A stretch of 64,000 nucleotides of DNA from Panulirus ornatus (GCF_036320965.1 NC_092251.1:1983501-2047500); one strand, 5' to 3'. Positions 1 through 11,472 are shown, numbered from the stretch's first letter. Notes: generated by a model not told the origin, from the letters alone. Made by a program: numbers and translations.

Positions 1-480
1 GGGTACATATGCATGCTGTGATATGCATACATATAGCAAATAAAGTAAGCATCTAATCCCAACGATAATCCTACCAATAAACGTTTAGTGATGGTGAACG
101 TGTATGTCTAACACCAGGACAACGACCAGGGGATTTGAATCTGAATCTAGAGGGATTCACACAGCCCTTATATCACCAGGAGCTTAGAGGCTCCCCTGAG
201 AGGGCGACCAGACACACCTTAGGAAGGACATACATAATGTTTGTGGTCATGCCTGACATTCTGAGTGATTTGTACAATGTATATTTTGACGTATAGTTTG
301 CATGTTTTGGCTTAATGACCATTAAGATTTGGTCACTTTTAAATCCACCACCAACATACACACATTGTGGTTAAAGACTTAATGTGCTTCTTTAACTCAT
401 GATGAAGGTTTGGTATAAGGAAAGGAAGATGAGTATGTTTCCTCGTTTGTGTTCATCATTGTTGAGTGATGAATGATTAG
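1..480. other. AT-rich unique sequence, no gene seen
   Basis: No coding signal or repeat structure is recognisable. A 62-codon minus-strand reading frame at 173-361 has no family features and is of a length expected by chance. Confidence 0.5.
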
Positions 481-497
481 TTCATATTGTTATCATT

Positions 498-498
498 A

Positions 499-546
<48 letters not shown>

Positions 547-551
547 CATCA

Positions 552-591
<40 letters not shown>

Positions 592-757
592 TATTATTAC
601 TATTATTATAATATTATTATCATTATTATTATTATTATTATTATTATCATTATTATTATTATTATTATAATTTCTATTATTATCATAATTATCATTGCTA
701 TCATTATCTTTATTATTATCATTATCATCATCATTATTATCAGCAACAGCATATTAG
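498..757. repeat. (ATT)n trinucleotide microsatellite with ATC interruptions
   Basis: About 260 bp of ATT/TTA repeats with scattered C and A substitutions, so it is an old, interrupted array. The poly-Ile, poly-Tyr and poly-Leu reading frames here are translations of the repeat, not genes. Confidence 0.95.
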
Positions 758-1056
758 CTTTTGAAGTAATGTGATCAAGTCTTTACTGCAAATTAAAGAT
801 GTTTTTAAAGCGTGGACGAACAAGATACGTTCCTATTACAAGACGATGTTTATATGTGATTGTGTTTGCTGACCAAGAACAAATAAACAAGGAAATTTGA
901 GACCAAGTGACCACGGTAAAAAAAGAAAAGGAAAGTACAGTCTGGAGAATGGCTCTGAGAGTATTAGGTAATTGGGATTGGTTTCATGTTGCAAAACGCT
1001 CGTTGAGATATACTAAACAAGACTGGTATTATATATCACACTCACACGCGACTGTC

Positions 1057-1060
<4 letters not shown>

Positions 1061-1095
<35 letters not shown>
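1061..1095. repeat. (CA)n microsatellite
   Basis: A perfect CA run of about 35 bp. The sequence around it up to about 1320 is also CA/GA-biased, with ACAGACAGACA stretches. Confidence 0.95.
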
Positions 1096-1099
<4 letters not shown>

Positions 1100-3575
1100 T
1101 CATGATAATGATTATACTAACTGAAAACAGCACACACAAGTATAAGAATTTTGTATGATAGAGAAATTTCAAGAGATGGGTCCCCATATGAGTAAATGTA
1201 ACACACACATAAAAATGACAATACATACAGCACAACAGGTAATTACATATACAGAGAGATGGACAGACAGACATACAGACACACATGGTCATGTACAAAT
1301 GCACACATGCTTGTCATGTTTGGTCATCACACTTCAACAGGCATAAAGAACTTAAAGAAAACGTCCAAGAAGATGATACCAGAGTTAAGAGCTGAATTGT
1401 AATTAGAGGTTAGACTAGCCAGAAATTTGCCCACCATGGAGGAGGGCAGAGTGCGAGGTGACGACCGCTAACCAACAATTTTCTAAACCAGTTTGGTGAA
1501 GTCAAGAGTCAACACTTCTTCGAAAGATGCGTCGATAAAGCAACTAAAGGCCATTACAGGAAAGTAAGCATAAAACGTAACGAAAAGTAATGGACAAAAA
1601 TATTCTTTCATATCATCAGTAAAGTAAATGATGAATTTGTGAATGCTAACTATACAAAAGTTTGAATACTTATATGGCAGTGAAGAAAGCTTGAGAGATG
1701 GAACCCCAAAATAGTAGAACAGCCTCCTTGGACTGGCAGATTTATATACAAGCACACATGCACACACAAACGCACGTGTGTATGTATATATGAATATTAC
1801 ATCAGCTGACCTAACAAATGCCAGAGGACGACAATAGACTAAGCAAGACTTACACCGCCAGCATCACTACTGCTGAACTCTGAACCATCAGTCGGCCTTC
1901 ACACTTGAGACACTTCATGACTTCCTCAGTGTCACTACATCTGCTTACACTCCGTCGACAAGTTACTTCTCATCCTCCTCCCTTCTTACTTCTCATCCTC
2001 CTCCCTTCTTACAAACGTCTCGGAGTTTCGATCCTCACCTTCACGATCCTGAGGGGTCTTTTACTGAATCCTCTCTTCATCCGCCACGATCAGAACGCCT
2101 TAAAGGAAACGGATCCCATAAGAACGTTCTCCTACCCTACATAAAATGTGTCCTTCGGGGAGCCTACTAGCTATTTCCTCCCACCATCAATCTTTATCAG
2201 ACCACATATACTCAGGAGTTATTCCCCGCTGTTATACCGTCTTTTACTGTAGTTTTCTCGCACTCTGGTTTTATGCAAGGGTGTATGTTTATGTAGAGTC
2301 GTTAGAGAGGGATCTTCTTCTCTGTCGACTCTCGAGTTTCTCTCCTTATCCCTCGTCTTAGAAGACTGGGTCATCTTGGGTACGGCGCCTGGCTCCTCCG
2401 TAGGTGTATGATTTTCCGCACTGTCTACACCCAGACAAATTACAGGGAATCATTCTACACACATTAGTACCCAGCAACATGAAGATTAAAAGTCACAAAA
2501 GTACCCACGACATTCACCAGAAATTATCGTTGATTATGTGGTAATTTTGCATCCTACAGTCAAAAGGCCGAGTGCTGTAATTACGTATCAAAAGAATACT
2601 TATATTGTCTGTTTATAAAAGAGTTCTTACATATCACTTAACTTGTGTGGCCGTTCTTTCACTATTTCTAAGAGCAATGCACTTTCCTAGAGCAAATGCA
2701 GTGTGAAAGAAACACGTAGAGATTTCGATAATTATATGCTTTCTTCGGAAAAACGACGGGGTTGATTTATATGTGTTCTAGGCCAATACGCCAGACGGGC
2801 AATAAAAGTAATATATTACAGGCCTGCGTAAGAGGGAGAAAATTTATCACACCAGGCAAGAAGCCTTCGAGAACTTATTCAAGCCAACAGTCAGATTAGC
2901 AAGACACACGTTTTTGCAAAGATTATTTGCATGAAGGTTCATAGAATTGTGAACGGCCGTTGGGTCAACGTATTGACTAAATCTTCATAAAAAAAAATGA
3001 CGGATCTTGGGTTTGCGAGCGATATGTGTCTAGTGTAATTATCATTATTAGTAAGATACATCATTATCTAAGATAACTGAGTTTCTCTTTTCAAATGTAG
3101 ACACTTTATCTATATGATGTAACAGGTATCTGTGTGATTTAAACCACATAACGACAGAAATGTCATTCATAAATCCTGGATATCTCACGTAGTAAAATAC
3201 CGTTCTCGGAAAAAGCGATATTGACATCATTCTTCCTTCAAGTCAACGTCTCGTGTTGACTCCTTTGATCTCGTTAGCTTTGCTCTTGGTAGCTCACCTA
3301 CTGTGTCATCCTCTGATTCATTTCCTTTTAAAGAAGACTCTAAGCCCTTCCGAGTACTGGTGAACTTATTTCATGGCAGTATTTCAGCACTTATTGTCAA
3401 CCTAAATTCAGTCGTATATGTTGTTTAAGAATATCGAGAACAGTGTGCACATGCAGTTTCACGGAGTCAAGGATTATGTTTGGCAAGAATCTGAATATCT
3501 TTGTTAGGTCTTTACAGAAAATATATTGACAATATTACGTTTCTTTCATCGCCAATGCAAAAGGTAACTACAGCG

Positions 3576-3580
<5 letters not shown>
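1100..3580. other. Unique intergenic sequence
   Basis: About 2.5 kb with no recognisable gene. The only structure is an exact 23-bp tandem duplication (TTACTTCTCATCCTCCTCCC then TTC) at 1963-2008 in a pyrimidine-rich patch. Reading frames here are short and have no recognisable domains. Confidence 0.5.

Positions 3581-3583
<3 letters not shown>

Positions 3584-3662
<79 letters not shown>
3584..3662. repeat. (TA)n microsatellite
   Basis: About 79 bp of perfect TA. It directly abuts the left end of the interspersed repeat at 3663-3853. Confidence 0.95.
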
Positions 3663-3665
<3 letters not shown>

Positions 3666-3853
3666 TAGGATCCCTTATCCAGGGGCTCCTGCAGCTTCAA
3701 GTCTGCGCTACGCTCAGTAGCAGGGTGAGGATGGACTCCTCTGAGGAAGCGAATTCTTTGATGAGACTGCATTTACTTTTTTCAACCGATGATACAGTCT
3801 TGCCAAAGGAAACTTTTCACTTGCAGAGTAATGTCAATCATGCAGATTCCGGG
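3663..3853 (+). repeat. Interspersed repeat lying between two (TA)n tracts, copy 1
   Basis: This 190-bp segment resembles 7590-7770. Shared blocks are GGGCTCCT, CTGCGYTACRCTCAGTAGCAG, GATACAG.CT.GCCAAAG, ACTTTTCACT, and a TTCCCGAT/TTCCGGGT end that runs straight into (TA)n. Both copies are bounded by long TA arrays, so the arrays probably belong to the element or mark its insertion preference. The family is not identified; I believe similar repeats are common in decapods. Confidence 0.65.

Positions 3854-3938
<85 letters not shown>
3854..3938. repeat. (TA)n microsatellite
   Basis: About 85 bp of TA with one TTTA interruption. It is the right flank of the repeat at 3663-3853. Confidence 0.95.
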
Positions 3939-3943
<5 letters not shown>

Positions 3944-5270
3944 GAAAGCAATGGTGCCAGTTAGCCACAAACGATTCTGAATATTTGCTTCTGCAAAACC
4001 TGGATTTCTTACAGCAGTAGGATAGGAGGATAGACGCCTAATCCTGCACGATTCTAGTTCGCAGAAAGCGTTTTAGCCCTCCGGCTGCCTCTGTCGTTAT
4101 ATATCTCACTGTGAAGTATAGTAAATTGCCCGGAGGCGTGCTTACCTGCGCCTCCGATCCAAGAAATTCACAGCTGTGGGTAGGCTAGACAAACAGACAG
4201 ACAGACGCGCGTAGGAGGGGCAGAGTTGCTGCGGGGCACAAGCAGCATAGCGCCCCACCTGTGCTCCCCTCCCCTCACACTCTCCCCCACCTACCAACAA
4301 CCGCCTGCAGGTCATACGCTCACCTACACAGCTCGCGACAGTTCAGACCTTGACGCCTTGGGGTCTAGTGTCAGATCACTGTGGATGTCGGTATGTCTGT
4401 GGAGGTATTAAAGATGGATGAAGGTTTAATCTGAAGGCTGATTCCTACAATGATGATGAGGAGTCGCAAAACACGTATTGGATTTAGTGTCTTGGGGGCC
4501 CGGTAACTGCTCTTGTTTCTCAGCCACTACCGTAGATAGTTAGCCACTTGCCAACACACCTGTGTCTCCCTTGTGATAAATCTTATCTTATTCCTCGTGG
4601 AGTTGCTGAGTAATGCAACGTATCAACCCATGAATCATTAGAATTGATTCTCCAAATCAGCCTAAACATCTGGGTGAAAAATAGATGGGCAAATAAGCTG
4701 TGTGGCCACCGTCGCACACCTCACCCTGGGCTGCTTCCCATGTTCGTCCGGGGCCCCGCTTCCTCCGCTGGGCCTCAGTGTTCCCTTGACCGTCGACGGG
4801 GTGAGGTTGACGCTCTCCCGGCTCGCTCGCCGTGCCCTTCATCTCTGCGTCTGGTACAGTCTACATCTTGTACCTTACCCATACTCAAGGGGCCTACATG
4901 AAGTTCTCCCGTGGATTAACGTAGAGTGGTGATTGAGCGTATTGATGAGCGAGAGGGATGAGAAGTAGAGAGGTAGAAAACGAATTTATGAGTGATGTTT
5001 AAAGTGCAAGTCGCCTCAATGAGGTATAAATGAGAACTAGTGAACATAGTGCGGTGACCTCCTCGCGATGTCTGGTGCAGTGTTGTGAGTGTATGAGGAT
5101 GCAGCACAACCGATAAGAGATTTTTGTTTATGATTTTTTAACTAAAAATCCTAACTGCATCCCCGAAACAACCCCAGTCGTAAATAATATCGTGAGAAAC
5201 ACCACATTCCCGAAGTACTGGAGAGGTGAGCTGAATAATTCACGCGAAATTTTCTGGCATCTTGACGTAA
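3939..5270. other. Unique sequence with two GC-richer islands
   Basis: GC rises at about 4200-4400 and 4700-4870, in contrast to the AT-rich surroundings. Such islands can be 5' exons or promoters, but no frame here encodes a recognisable protein and no signal or domain is visible. Overlapping frames on both strands at 4640-4930 are equally open, which points to low stop density in GC-rich DNA and not to coding. Confidence 0.35.
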
Positions 5271-5965
5271 CTCGGTGGTGGGCCAACAAGAAGGCGGCCA
5301 TGTGAAGTGTGGGCGTGGAGCAGCATCTCCCTCTCTCCCTCGTCTCCAGTGCCCCCTGGCTTCTTGTGGGTATCTCTCTGCCTCTCTCTCTCGAGACCGA
5401 CCTCAACCCCTATCCCCTACAGGGGGCAGCACGCCCACACTTTCTTCTGAGTGTCTCTCACAGACCTGACGGAGGAAATAACGAGTGTGATCGGCTAAGG
5501 AGTGTGAAGCGAGGTCTGTGTGCTACTTGAGAGTGTTACTGTAACCTTAGACGAAAAGTTTTAGTGGAGTGATACACATTCGAGTGTTACTGTCTGGACG
5601 GACGATCGGAAAATTTACTTATAAGACACTGGACTAAAAATTGAATTTCCATTAGGCCGACTTACCAAAAGTCTTCACTTCATTCACGAGTGAGGAAAAA
5701 GTGTCCGCCAAGTGACTCTTCCAGAGGCAAATACATCTGACGAGTGACTAAAGTGTTCTCCAGACCGAGTTCCAGGACACGTCAGTGTTTATACTGTCGG
5801 GGGAGGATCGGAAGAGTGCCAGCTAAGGATGACGCCGCGGCGCCAGGCACTGTGAGGGCCAACAAGTGCCTCCTACTCCTCCTCCTCCTCCTGCTGCCCG
5901 TGCTTTGTGGCACCTCCTGCTATTATGTGTGACTGTGTGACTCTCACTGTGGGGACACTAGCAAC
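5270..5965 (+). promoter_or_regulatory. Candidate promoter and 5' UTR of the gene starting at 5966
   Basis: A GC-richer stretch immediately upstream of the candidate first exon. An arthropod initiator-like TCAGTG lies at about 5782-5787, and no good TATA box is seen. Two short upstream ORFs begin at 5829 and 5925; the second overlaps the main ATG out of frame. A CTC repeat at about 5873-5895 gives a Leu-rich frame without an ATG. The promoter call rests on position and one weak core motif. Confidence 0.25.
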
Positions 5966-6035
5966 ATGCACCTGCTGAAGATCCTGCTCTCGGGGACCTT
6001 CTGTATCCTTACATACGGAGGCGCTCGTCAGCTTG
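5966..6035 (+). CDS. Candidate first coding exon of a secreted or membrane protein (partial)
   Basis: The ATG at 5966 sits in CAACATG, which matches the arthropod translation-start consensus well. The frame begins MHLLKILLSGTFCILTYGG and continues A-R-Q-L. This is a typical signal peptide: short N-region with one Lys, hydrophobic core, small residues before a likely cleavage site. At 6036 the sequence is GTGAGT, a strong 5' splice donor, leaving 70 coding bases (phase 1). Secreted arthropod proteins often end the first coding exon soon after the signal peptide. No downstream exon could be assigned, so the protein is unidentified. A chance ATG with a hydrophobic run and a donor remains possible. 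Confidence 0.4.
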
Positions 6036-6041
6036 GTGAGT

Positions 6042-6772
6042 GACACAGCTGCTGGAAAACCATTTCCCTCCAGGTTTCGTATTTGCTTGTGGCTTAACCC
6101 CTAATGCTTCATGGACGTATCTTTTAGAGTTAGTACTTCCATGCGATAGATGAACATAGACAGCGTAAGATCAATCGCAAACACGTGTCGTAGTGATATA
6201 ATTTTCAGTGGAATAGATATCAGTTATATGTTACCCGAAGGTGTTGCTCTCACATGTACCCTGAGTGGACACCACCCACTCACATCCACCCTTGAGGCTT
6301 CCAGCGCCCTGTCAACCGTCGCCCTTGAGAAACAGCCTAAGGCATTTGCTCGCCTATTTTCACCTGTTTGTAAAGCCTCCGTTGCTCCCATTCCCTCCAT
6401 CCTCTCCTCCTCCTCCTCCTCCTCTTTTCCGCACTTGCCGTCCCTTTTATGTCATTTTGTGTTCGTTATCTACGATACCTCTGCTCTCCCCACCACCCCA
6501 CTTCTCCCATGGCCATCGTTTGGAGCACAGGGCGATCTGCCTGACGGTTGCGAGTGTGGCATTCAGTATCGCCCCCTGCCATCCCCCGTCACATGACGGG
6601 TGATGTGGGGTGGGCATTTATCAGCCAGGGGCGTTGATGATGCCCACATAGCATATAATTGGTGACAGTTGATGCAGGCATTGTGCAGTATATGACGGCA
6701 GATGATGACCCGGTTTTCGAATAGAGGGGTAGCAGAGGGAATGAACTCAGATCAATACTGATGAAACTTAGG

Positions 6773-6777
<5 letters not shown>
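6042..6777. other. Putative first intron or unique sequence
   Basis: This follows the donor at 6036. It contains a pyrimidine-rich TCC-repeat patch at about 6390-6430 and overlapping low-complexity frames at 6150-6603 rich in Ser and Pro. No acceptor followed by recognisable coding sequence was found. Confidence 0.35.

Positions 6778-6842
<65 letters not shown>
6778..6842. repeat. (TA)n microsatellite
   Basis: About 65 bp of perfect TA directly abutting the interspersed repeat that begins at about 6843. Confidence 0.95.
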
Positions 6843-6844
<2 letters not shown>

Positions 6845-6962
6845 GGCCTTTGTTGTCTTTCCCTCGCGCTACCTCGTGCACATGAGGGGGAAGGGGTTGT
6901 TATTCCATGTGTGGCGGTGTGGCGATGGGAATGAATAAAGGCAGACAGTATGCATTATGTAC

Positions 6963-7037
<75 letters not shown>

Positions 7038-7210
7038 TGAGTGTGTATATATATATGTATACGTTGAGATGTATAGGTATATATTTTTGCGTGTGTGGAC
7101 GTGTATGTATATACATGTGTATGTGGGTGGGTTGGGCCATTCTTTCGTCTGTTTCCTTGCGCTACCTCGCTAACGCGGGAGACAGCGACAAAGCGAAATA
7201 AATAAAATAG

Positions 7211-7214
<4 letters not shown>
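6843..7214 (+). repeat. Interspersed repeat with matching CGCTACCTCG ends and internal (TA)n
   Basis: The unit starts with TTTCCCTCGCGCTACCTCG at about 6859 and ends with TTTCCTTGCGCTACCTCG at about 7151, then GCTAACGCGGGAGACAGCGACAAAG and an AAATAAATAAAATAG tail. The two boundary segments are near-direct repeats about 290 bp apart. An internal (TA)n (6968-7034) and another after the tail (7215-7292) bracket it. From memory, the GCTAACGCGGGA...AGCGACAAAG tail is an abundant decapod repeat; a repeat-library search would settle it. Confidence 0.6.
6968..7034. repeat. (TA)n microsatellite inside the interspersed repeat
   Basis: About 67 bp of TA, followed by TG/TA-rich degenerate sequence to about 7125. 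Confidence 0.95.

Positions 7215-7292
<78 letters not shown>
7215..7292. repeat. (TA)n microsatellite
   Basis: About 78 bp of perfect TA following the AAATAAATAAAATAG tail of the preceding repeat. Confidence 0.95.
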
Positions 7293-7294
<2 letters not shown>

Positions 7295-7324
7295 ATATAT
7301 ATTTATATATTTTCACGTACACTG

Positions 7325-7766
7325 CAGTAAAACCAGTCCTCCTGTTCACAGTAAGCTTCACCGACCTTTCCGTGTTTTTCCATGACTATATATGCACTGG
7401 TTCAACTCAGTAATAGCACGACGCCCCCTGTATACCATATCGCTCCAATTTGCTCCATCCCTTGAATCCCTTACACTCCAAGACCTCTTCTCAGAGGCTC
7501 CTGCAAGCCAAGGCTTCACTACATCCAGTTGCAAGGAAATGTGGACTCCTATGGAGTAAGAACTTCTGTGACGAGACTGTGCTACAGTTACAGAGCTTTT
7601 GCTAGGACTCCTTTTCCAAGGGCTCCTTCGCCCACAAGGCTGCGTTACACTCAGTAGCAGAATGACTTTTGAAGCTTGAAGTTCCTTGAACACACGAAGA
7701 TACAGACTCGCCAAAGATGACTTTTCACTCGTGATGTAAACCCATGCAAGCTGAGTTTGATATTCC

Positions 7767-7768
<2 letters not shown>
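7325..7768 (+). repeat. Interspersed repeat lying between two (TA)n tracts, copy 2 (longer, internally duplicated)
   Basis: The 3' part (about 7590-7768) aligns with 3663-3853 and ends in the same way, in TTCCCGAT followed by (TA)n. The upstream part (about 7490-7545) repeats its theme: AGAGGCTCCTGCAAGCCAAGG and CACTACATCCAGTTGCAAGG match GGGCTCCTTCGCCCACAAGG and CGTTACACTCAGTAGCAG about 130 bp later. A 118-codon minus-strand frame (7358-7714) spans it but resembles nothing I know; it may be a decayed retroelement tail. Confidence 0.6.

Positions 7769-7823
<55 letters not shown>
7769..7823. repeat. (TA)n microsatellite
   Basis: About 55 bp of TA; the right flank of repeat copy 2. Confidence 0.95.
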
Positions 7824-7826
<3 letters not shown>

Positions 7827-8828
7827 GCATCGAATCATCAAAATGTCAATTAAGAGAAACTGATACTTTGAAATCTACCAGATAATGTTTACACAACTGC
7901 AGTATCCATTAGAACTGGCACATGCTTTACACATACAGTAATAACCTTATGGATCAATATCCGCTGTGTAATCTGTCAAGTCAGTCGAGCAGCAGATTGA
8001 ATACGTTGCAGCAACGGACTCATGACAGCCAGGCCACAGCAGCTCTTAAGTGTACCTGCAACATATGCTTGCAACACAGGGCGAAACTTCGTCCATCTTG
8101 GAATTCAGTGTTGCTCATCTAGATGTCAATGAACCTTTTTTTATTTTTTTCTTGTTGTACGTGAAGATTATCTGTGGTAGTCCTAGGAGAGTCTTATACT
8201 CCCTACAGCATGGGCTGAGCCCAGGCTGCTGTGCTGAGTCGTTGGCCGAGCAAGCGAGGAAATAACAAAACAAAAGTTGTTGAACTATCGAGGGTCTTCT
8301 GCTGAAATGCCATGGTTTGTTGTGCGACAAGAGGACCTTCACCTGGACATCCACGTGTGAGTTAGTGACGAGATGTGGCAACTCAGAGACACGGGAAGAG
8401 TGACCTACCACCCACTACTCTCACTGGACAAATAGTCGAATAAAACTGACTGTGATTAGCAGACACACATCCCATACAGTTGGGGCTCTGAATGACCTTT
8501 GGGCATGACGGAAGTTTGGTAGGATGTTTAGAGAGAAACGTAAACTGGAGATAAGGGAAGGAGACTGGATCGTTTACAGAAGCTGGAAATAGCCGTCGGG
8601 ATGTTTATCAAGTTCCGTAAACACAAGTTTGTCTGAGGGTTGCAGAGACTGGAGATGGCTTAGCAGTTTAGCGGGTTCCGTAGAGGATGTGGGAGTGAGG
8701 GCTGTTGGGTTGGTACACACGCTGGCGGAAATATACACCAGATCCACATTGGGTGATATACAGATGGTCTCTTGGTTAAATGCTTTATGCTAGGTAACAA
8801 CACAGTGGATGCAGTAAGGTATGTAATG
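7824..8828. other. Unique sequence
   Basis: No gene recognised. A 98-codon minus frame at 8115-8411 lacks recognisable motifs. The segment near 8170-8270 (CAGCATGGGCTGAGCCCAGG) contains a short GGGCTGAGCCC inverted repeat and may be an interspersed repeat, but it has no second copy here. Confidence 0.4.
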
Positions 8829-8987
<159 letters not shown>

Positions 8988-9131
8988 CATTTATTTATTT
9001 TTCCTGTTCGCCATATCCCATGTCAGCATGGTAGCGCCAGGAACAAACGTAGAAATAGCCTCATTCACTCACATCCACACAGTAGCTGTCATGTATAATG
9101 CACTGAAACCAGAGCTTCCTATCTACAACCA

Positions 9132-9133
<2 letters not shown>

Positions 9134-9192
<59 letters not shown>
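9134..9192. repeat. (TA)n microsatellite
   Basis: About 59 bp of TA. Confidence 0.95.
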
Positions 9193-9199
<7 letters not shown>

Positions 9200-9890
9200 A
9201 ACTACAATGATATTCCATACATCAGGTTCAGCTCTTCGTAAGAAATTCTAAATTGAGTGAAGTAAAGTACCCAAGCATAGTGATTCTGAACTGGGTGGGT
9301 TACATATGATGTGTAGTATAGGCTTGAGATACAGTATCGGTACAGAAGTTTCAGTGTTTAGTCTGAAAGATACAGAAATAAGTTTCATTCACGTTCAGTT
9401 GTAATCAAATGGTCAATTATCAGTAGGATTATGGATGAATATATAGTTATTATTGCTATAGATGGTTACGCAATCATCGGCACTGCTTGACTGTGTTGAC
9501 AATTAGTGAGATGTTGCGTATGACGTGAAGTCAGTGGGAATTGATCGTCAGATAGATAGATATGTTTTAATCGACGTAATTCACGTGGGAGGTTTAGCCT
9601 TGTGTACATACAGTGGAAAGCTAGGTGGATATATCATTGATGTGAGGTTTATTTTGGATGTAATCACTGGGAAAATTCTCTGGACACAGAGTTAATGGGA
9701 CGATAACAAAATGTGCAGTCAGTCAGTGGCTGAAACTGAGTGTAAATAACTAATGGCGAGTTAAGCTGAGTATATTAGTGGACAGTTTAGCTGAAAATGC
9801 AATCAGTATGAAGCTTATACCTGTTTGAAACTAGTGGCAGGTTTTAATGAACAATCATTATAAGTGGTTCCACTAAATGGTGGTTCCATC
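9200..9890. other. AT-rich unique sequence
   Basis: About 700 bp with no repeats and no long reading frame. I see nothing to annotate. Confidence 0.5.
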
Positions 9891-9899
9891 GGCCCCATC

Positions 9900-10420
9900 G
9901 GATTATAGGAGGAGGGAGAGAGAGGAGGACAGTATGGTGTGTTTCTCTACACCAAGTATGGCCTTGGGAGGAGGTTTGGTGTAGGCTGGTCTGTACACAC
10001 AAAAGACAGGGAGGCTTGACGGTCTAGGAACAGGGGGAGATGGGGGGGGGAGGTGGAGTAGGAGAGGTAGGTGTGGGATTTTGGTTCGCGAGTGACGGGA
10101 ATAGGAGGAGTTCGGGGAGTGGGCAGAGTTGGAACTGGTTCTGGAGTGAGATAAGGAGTGATGGAAGGACAGTTGTGAGGGAGTGGGATGAGTATGGTTA
10201 ATTTTCGAGTGGGACGAAAGGGAAGATTGGAGGTGATGATACACTGGAGTGGCAGGAATAATGGTTCGGGAGTGGGGAAGAAATGGGACTTTAGAAGAGC
10301 GTGGGGCAGGAGAGGATAGCGTTTTGAAGGAGTGATCCTGGTGAGGGTAGTGGGGGAGGCGAAGTTGGGTGGGGGTGCTTCGAGGTCCCCCCCAAGACAC
10401 AAGGTCAGAGTCGCTGGAGC
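9900..10420. repeat. Purine-rich, GGAGTGG-biased low-complexity block
   Basis: The plus strand is strongly G/A-biased, with recurring GGGAGTGG, GGAGTGAT and (G)9 at about 10040. This keeps two minus-strand frames open (9903-10487 and 9947-10435), whose products are almost entirely Pro, Ser, His, Leu and Thr. Both frames are open at once, which argues against a real protein. Confidence 0.6.
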
Positions 10421-10429
10421 ATAAGGTAA

Positions 10430-10880
10430 AGGCAATTAGTGACCAGGTGAAAATTACAGAGGAAGTGAGAGTCTGCAGAGGAAACACGAATGGTGATGAA
10501 GGAAAACGTGAGAATCATGGAAGCAGGAGGTCACTAAGAATCACTGAGGGAGAAGGTGAGATTTACTTGCGGACAGGATGAGAATAACTTAGAAACAAGG
10601 AGAGATTCGCTTGGAGAAAAGATGAAGATTATATGGGGGCCAGGTGAGAATCACTTGGGAAAAAGCTGAGAATCAGTTGAGGGTAAGGTGAGAATCACTG
10701 GGAATAGGGTGAGAATCACTTGAGGACAGAGTTAGTATCACATGGGAACAGGCTGAGAATCATTTAGGAACAAAATGAAAGTCAGTCAGGACAGGATGAA
10801 AATCAGTTGGGGACAGAGTGAGAATCACTTGGGAACAGAGTTAGAATCAATGAAGGAGAAACCGAGAATGAATGAGACAG
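10430..10880 (+). repeat. Degenerate ~22-26 bp minisatellite (GAGAATCACTTGGG motif)
   Basis: At least 15 imperfect units resembling GTGAGAATCACTTGGGAACA run head to tail, for example at about 10650, 10690, 10715, 10760 and 10825. It abuts the purine-rich block at 9900-10420. Unit divergence is high, so the array is old. Confidence 0.8.
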
Positions 10881-11408
10881 CAAGGTAACAAACGTAACCC
10901 TGTGTGTGACCTTGATATGTCTGGTGTGAGGTGTGACACATAAGAAAAAGGAATATAGTTTTCCCTTTGTATTAGCCAGCCAATGGCGAGGAAAGTCGTG
11001 GTGTGTGTGTGAGATGATGACAGACAGACAGACAGATGTCGTCTGTGACTTGTGGAGGCAACTGATCAACACCTATTGCTAAAGACCTTCGTGGGTCGTG
11101 TGGTTGTTGATAGTGATGATGTGTAGTGATGAAGCGATGGTGTGTAGTGATGATAGCCTTAAGACGAAGACTCGTTAGTTTAGTGATGACTTGAGATGAT
11201 GACATGTGCACAGTGGTGAGGTTGTCGCTGAGTGATTGCTATTGTAGTAATGAAGATATCGGGTGAATTGAGCCAGTGGAAGGGAAGGAGACGACATAAG
11301 TCACAATGATGTGATTCACATCTTCGTTCACTTTGTGACGGTACTGTAATCACGTGACTCTGTTAACGTGATAGTACCGTTTTTCTTAAGAGAGTCTTGT
11401 AAGGAATG

Positions 11409-11472
11409 TATGGTATCATAACTGGTTTGGGTAACACTGTCATGGTATCATAACTGGTTTGGGTAACACTGT
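11409..11472 (+). repeat. Exact 32-bp tandem duplication
   Basis: Two identical copies of a unit beginning ATGGTATCATAACTGGTTTG sit side by side. Surrounding sequence (11340-11610) contains further GGTAC.GT and GGTAA.G fragments spaced irregularly, suggesting a decayed larger array of the same theme. Confidence 0.9.

Noticed and set aside
487..774. Long poly-Tyr/Ile/Leu reading frames
   Set aside because: They are direct translations of an (ATT)n microsatellite, open in several frames at once.
5744..5932. Plus-strand frame with a Leu-rich hydrophobic run near CLLLLLLLLLPVLCG
   Set aside because: It begins at GTG with no ATG and the hydrophobic run is a (CTC)n repeat; it is better read as 5' UTR of the ATG at 5966.
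9903..10487. 194-codon minus-strand Pro/Ser/His-rich protein
   Set aside because: A second frame on the same strand is open over almost the same interval, and the composition follows from a purine-rich minisatellite-like plus strand.
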